A stretch of DNA of 64,000 nt from Planococcus kocurii (lineage in GTDB: Bacteria > Bacillota > Bacilli > Bacillales_A > Planococcaceae), in the NCBI RefSeq assembly GCF_001465835.2, contig NZ_CP013661.2, forward strand, positions 3,340,501 to 3,404,500. The letters are read 5' to 3'. Position numbers and translations under genes: made by a program. Below the pieces are notes generated by a model that saw only the letters and a program-made list of their open reading frames with translations, ran no database searches and was not told where the DNA came from. Below, piece after piece: positions 63,716 through 64,000 of the stretch (the first letter of the stretch is position 1; every line of letters starts with the position of its first letter).

Positions 63716-64000
63716 ATGGAAGGGAAAACGGAAGTGTCTTTAACAGTTGATCTGGATAAAAAGCTGAATCACACATTTGCGGGACGTGTGGTTCGAAAAG
63801 ACTTGACCAAGCTAATCAAAGAAGGCGCCAATGTGCCGGTCTATGTGCTGGAGTATTTACTCGGCATGTATGCAGCGACTGATGATGAAGACAGCATCAA
63901 AGAAGGCGTTGAACGTGTTAAAAAAATCCTTTCAGATAATTTTGTCCGTCCGGATGAAGCGGAAAAAATTAAATCTCGCATACGCGAGCTGGGCCAATAC
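63716..64000 (+). CDS. brxL: BREX Lon-like protein BrxL, 5' part
   Basis: The gene runs off the window after 95 codons. The sequence KKLNHTFAGRVVRKDLTKLI and EGANVPVYVLEYLLGMYAAT is the typical start of BrxL, the Lon-like AAA+ protein of BREX type 1. GAAGAGGTG precedes the ATG. It is the last gene expected in the type 1 operon. The ATPase and Lon domains would lie past the window edge, so whether it is intact cannot be seen. Confidence 0.88.
   Translation, partial: MEGKTEVSLTVDLDKKLNHTFAGRVVRKDLTKLIKEGANVPVYVLEYLLGMYAATDDEDSIKEGVERVKKILSDNFVRPDEAEKIKSRIRELGQY

Overview
The window comes from a low-GC Gram-positive of the Bacillales. Gene order (ypjP-thyA-dfrA-ypkP, ypmR-ypmS, msrA-msrB, odhA-odhB with yojN-yojO, ykoFEDC, xpaC-yaaN) matches Bacillus subtilis neighbourhoods. 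The lack of obvious sporulation genes and the style of the intergenic repeats make Planococcaceae (Planococcus or a relative) my best guess; that is inference from gene content.

Positions 1-17950 are mostly core genes on the plus strand: a bacilliredoxin and ypiP pair, a persulfide-type rhodanese locus with a decayed glutaredoxin, ypjP, thymidylate synthase, DHFR, an acyltransferase, DegV, ypmR/ypmS, methionine sulfoxide reductases, yozE, deoD, the CtpA protease, a CobW GTPase, a MATE pump (minus strand), and a MurG/DapF-like pair. Positions 17950-30650 hold a decayed PAS sensor, odhA-odhB, a DedA protein, yojN-yojO, the minus-strand xpaC-yaaN pair and two cold-shock proteins; the first csp gene has a long structured leader. 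Positions 30700-41000 carry an ABC-F protein, a second MsrA, a LytR-CpsA-Psr protein, an AI-2E family permease, a Spo0M-like protein and the TPP-riboswitch-controlled ykoFEDC thiamine-precursor importer.

Positions 41000-50800 look like a decay and accessory zone. They contain several broken genes (a nonsense-interrupted ORF, a decayed membrane gene, a frameshifted TauE/SafE permease, a helicase remnant), a RelE-like toxin with an AbrB-type antitoxin, three GC-rich palindromic intergenic elements, TGAATGTAACTTA palindromes, an adenine-type purine riboswitch in front of pbuE, and an M48 protease fused to ankyrin repeats.

Positions 51068-64000 are a phage-defence island: a CoiA-like nuclease, a small TIGR04540-like protein, then a BREX type 1 operon (brxA, brxB, brxC, pglX, pglZ, and brxL running off the end). 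The methyltransferase gene pglX carries an in-frame amber codon at 57970-57972, with a GTG codon two triplets later. As read, PglX is split into a 132-residue N-terminal piece and a roughly 1030-residue catalytic piece. Whether this is decay, an off-state, readthrough/reinitiation or a sequencing error is the main open question of the window. No tRNA, rRNA, CRISPR array or complete insertion sequence was seen.
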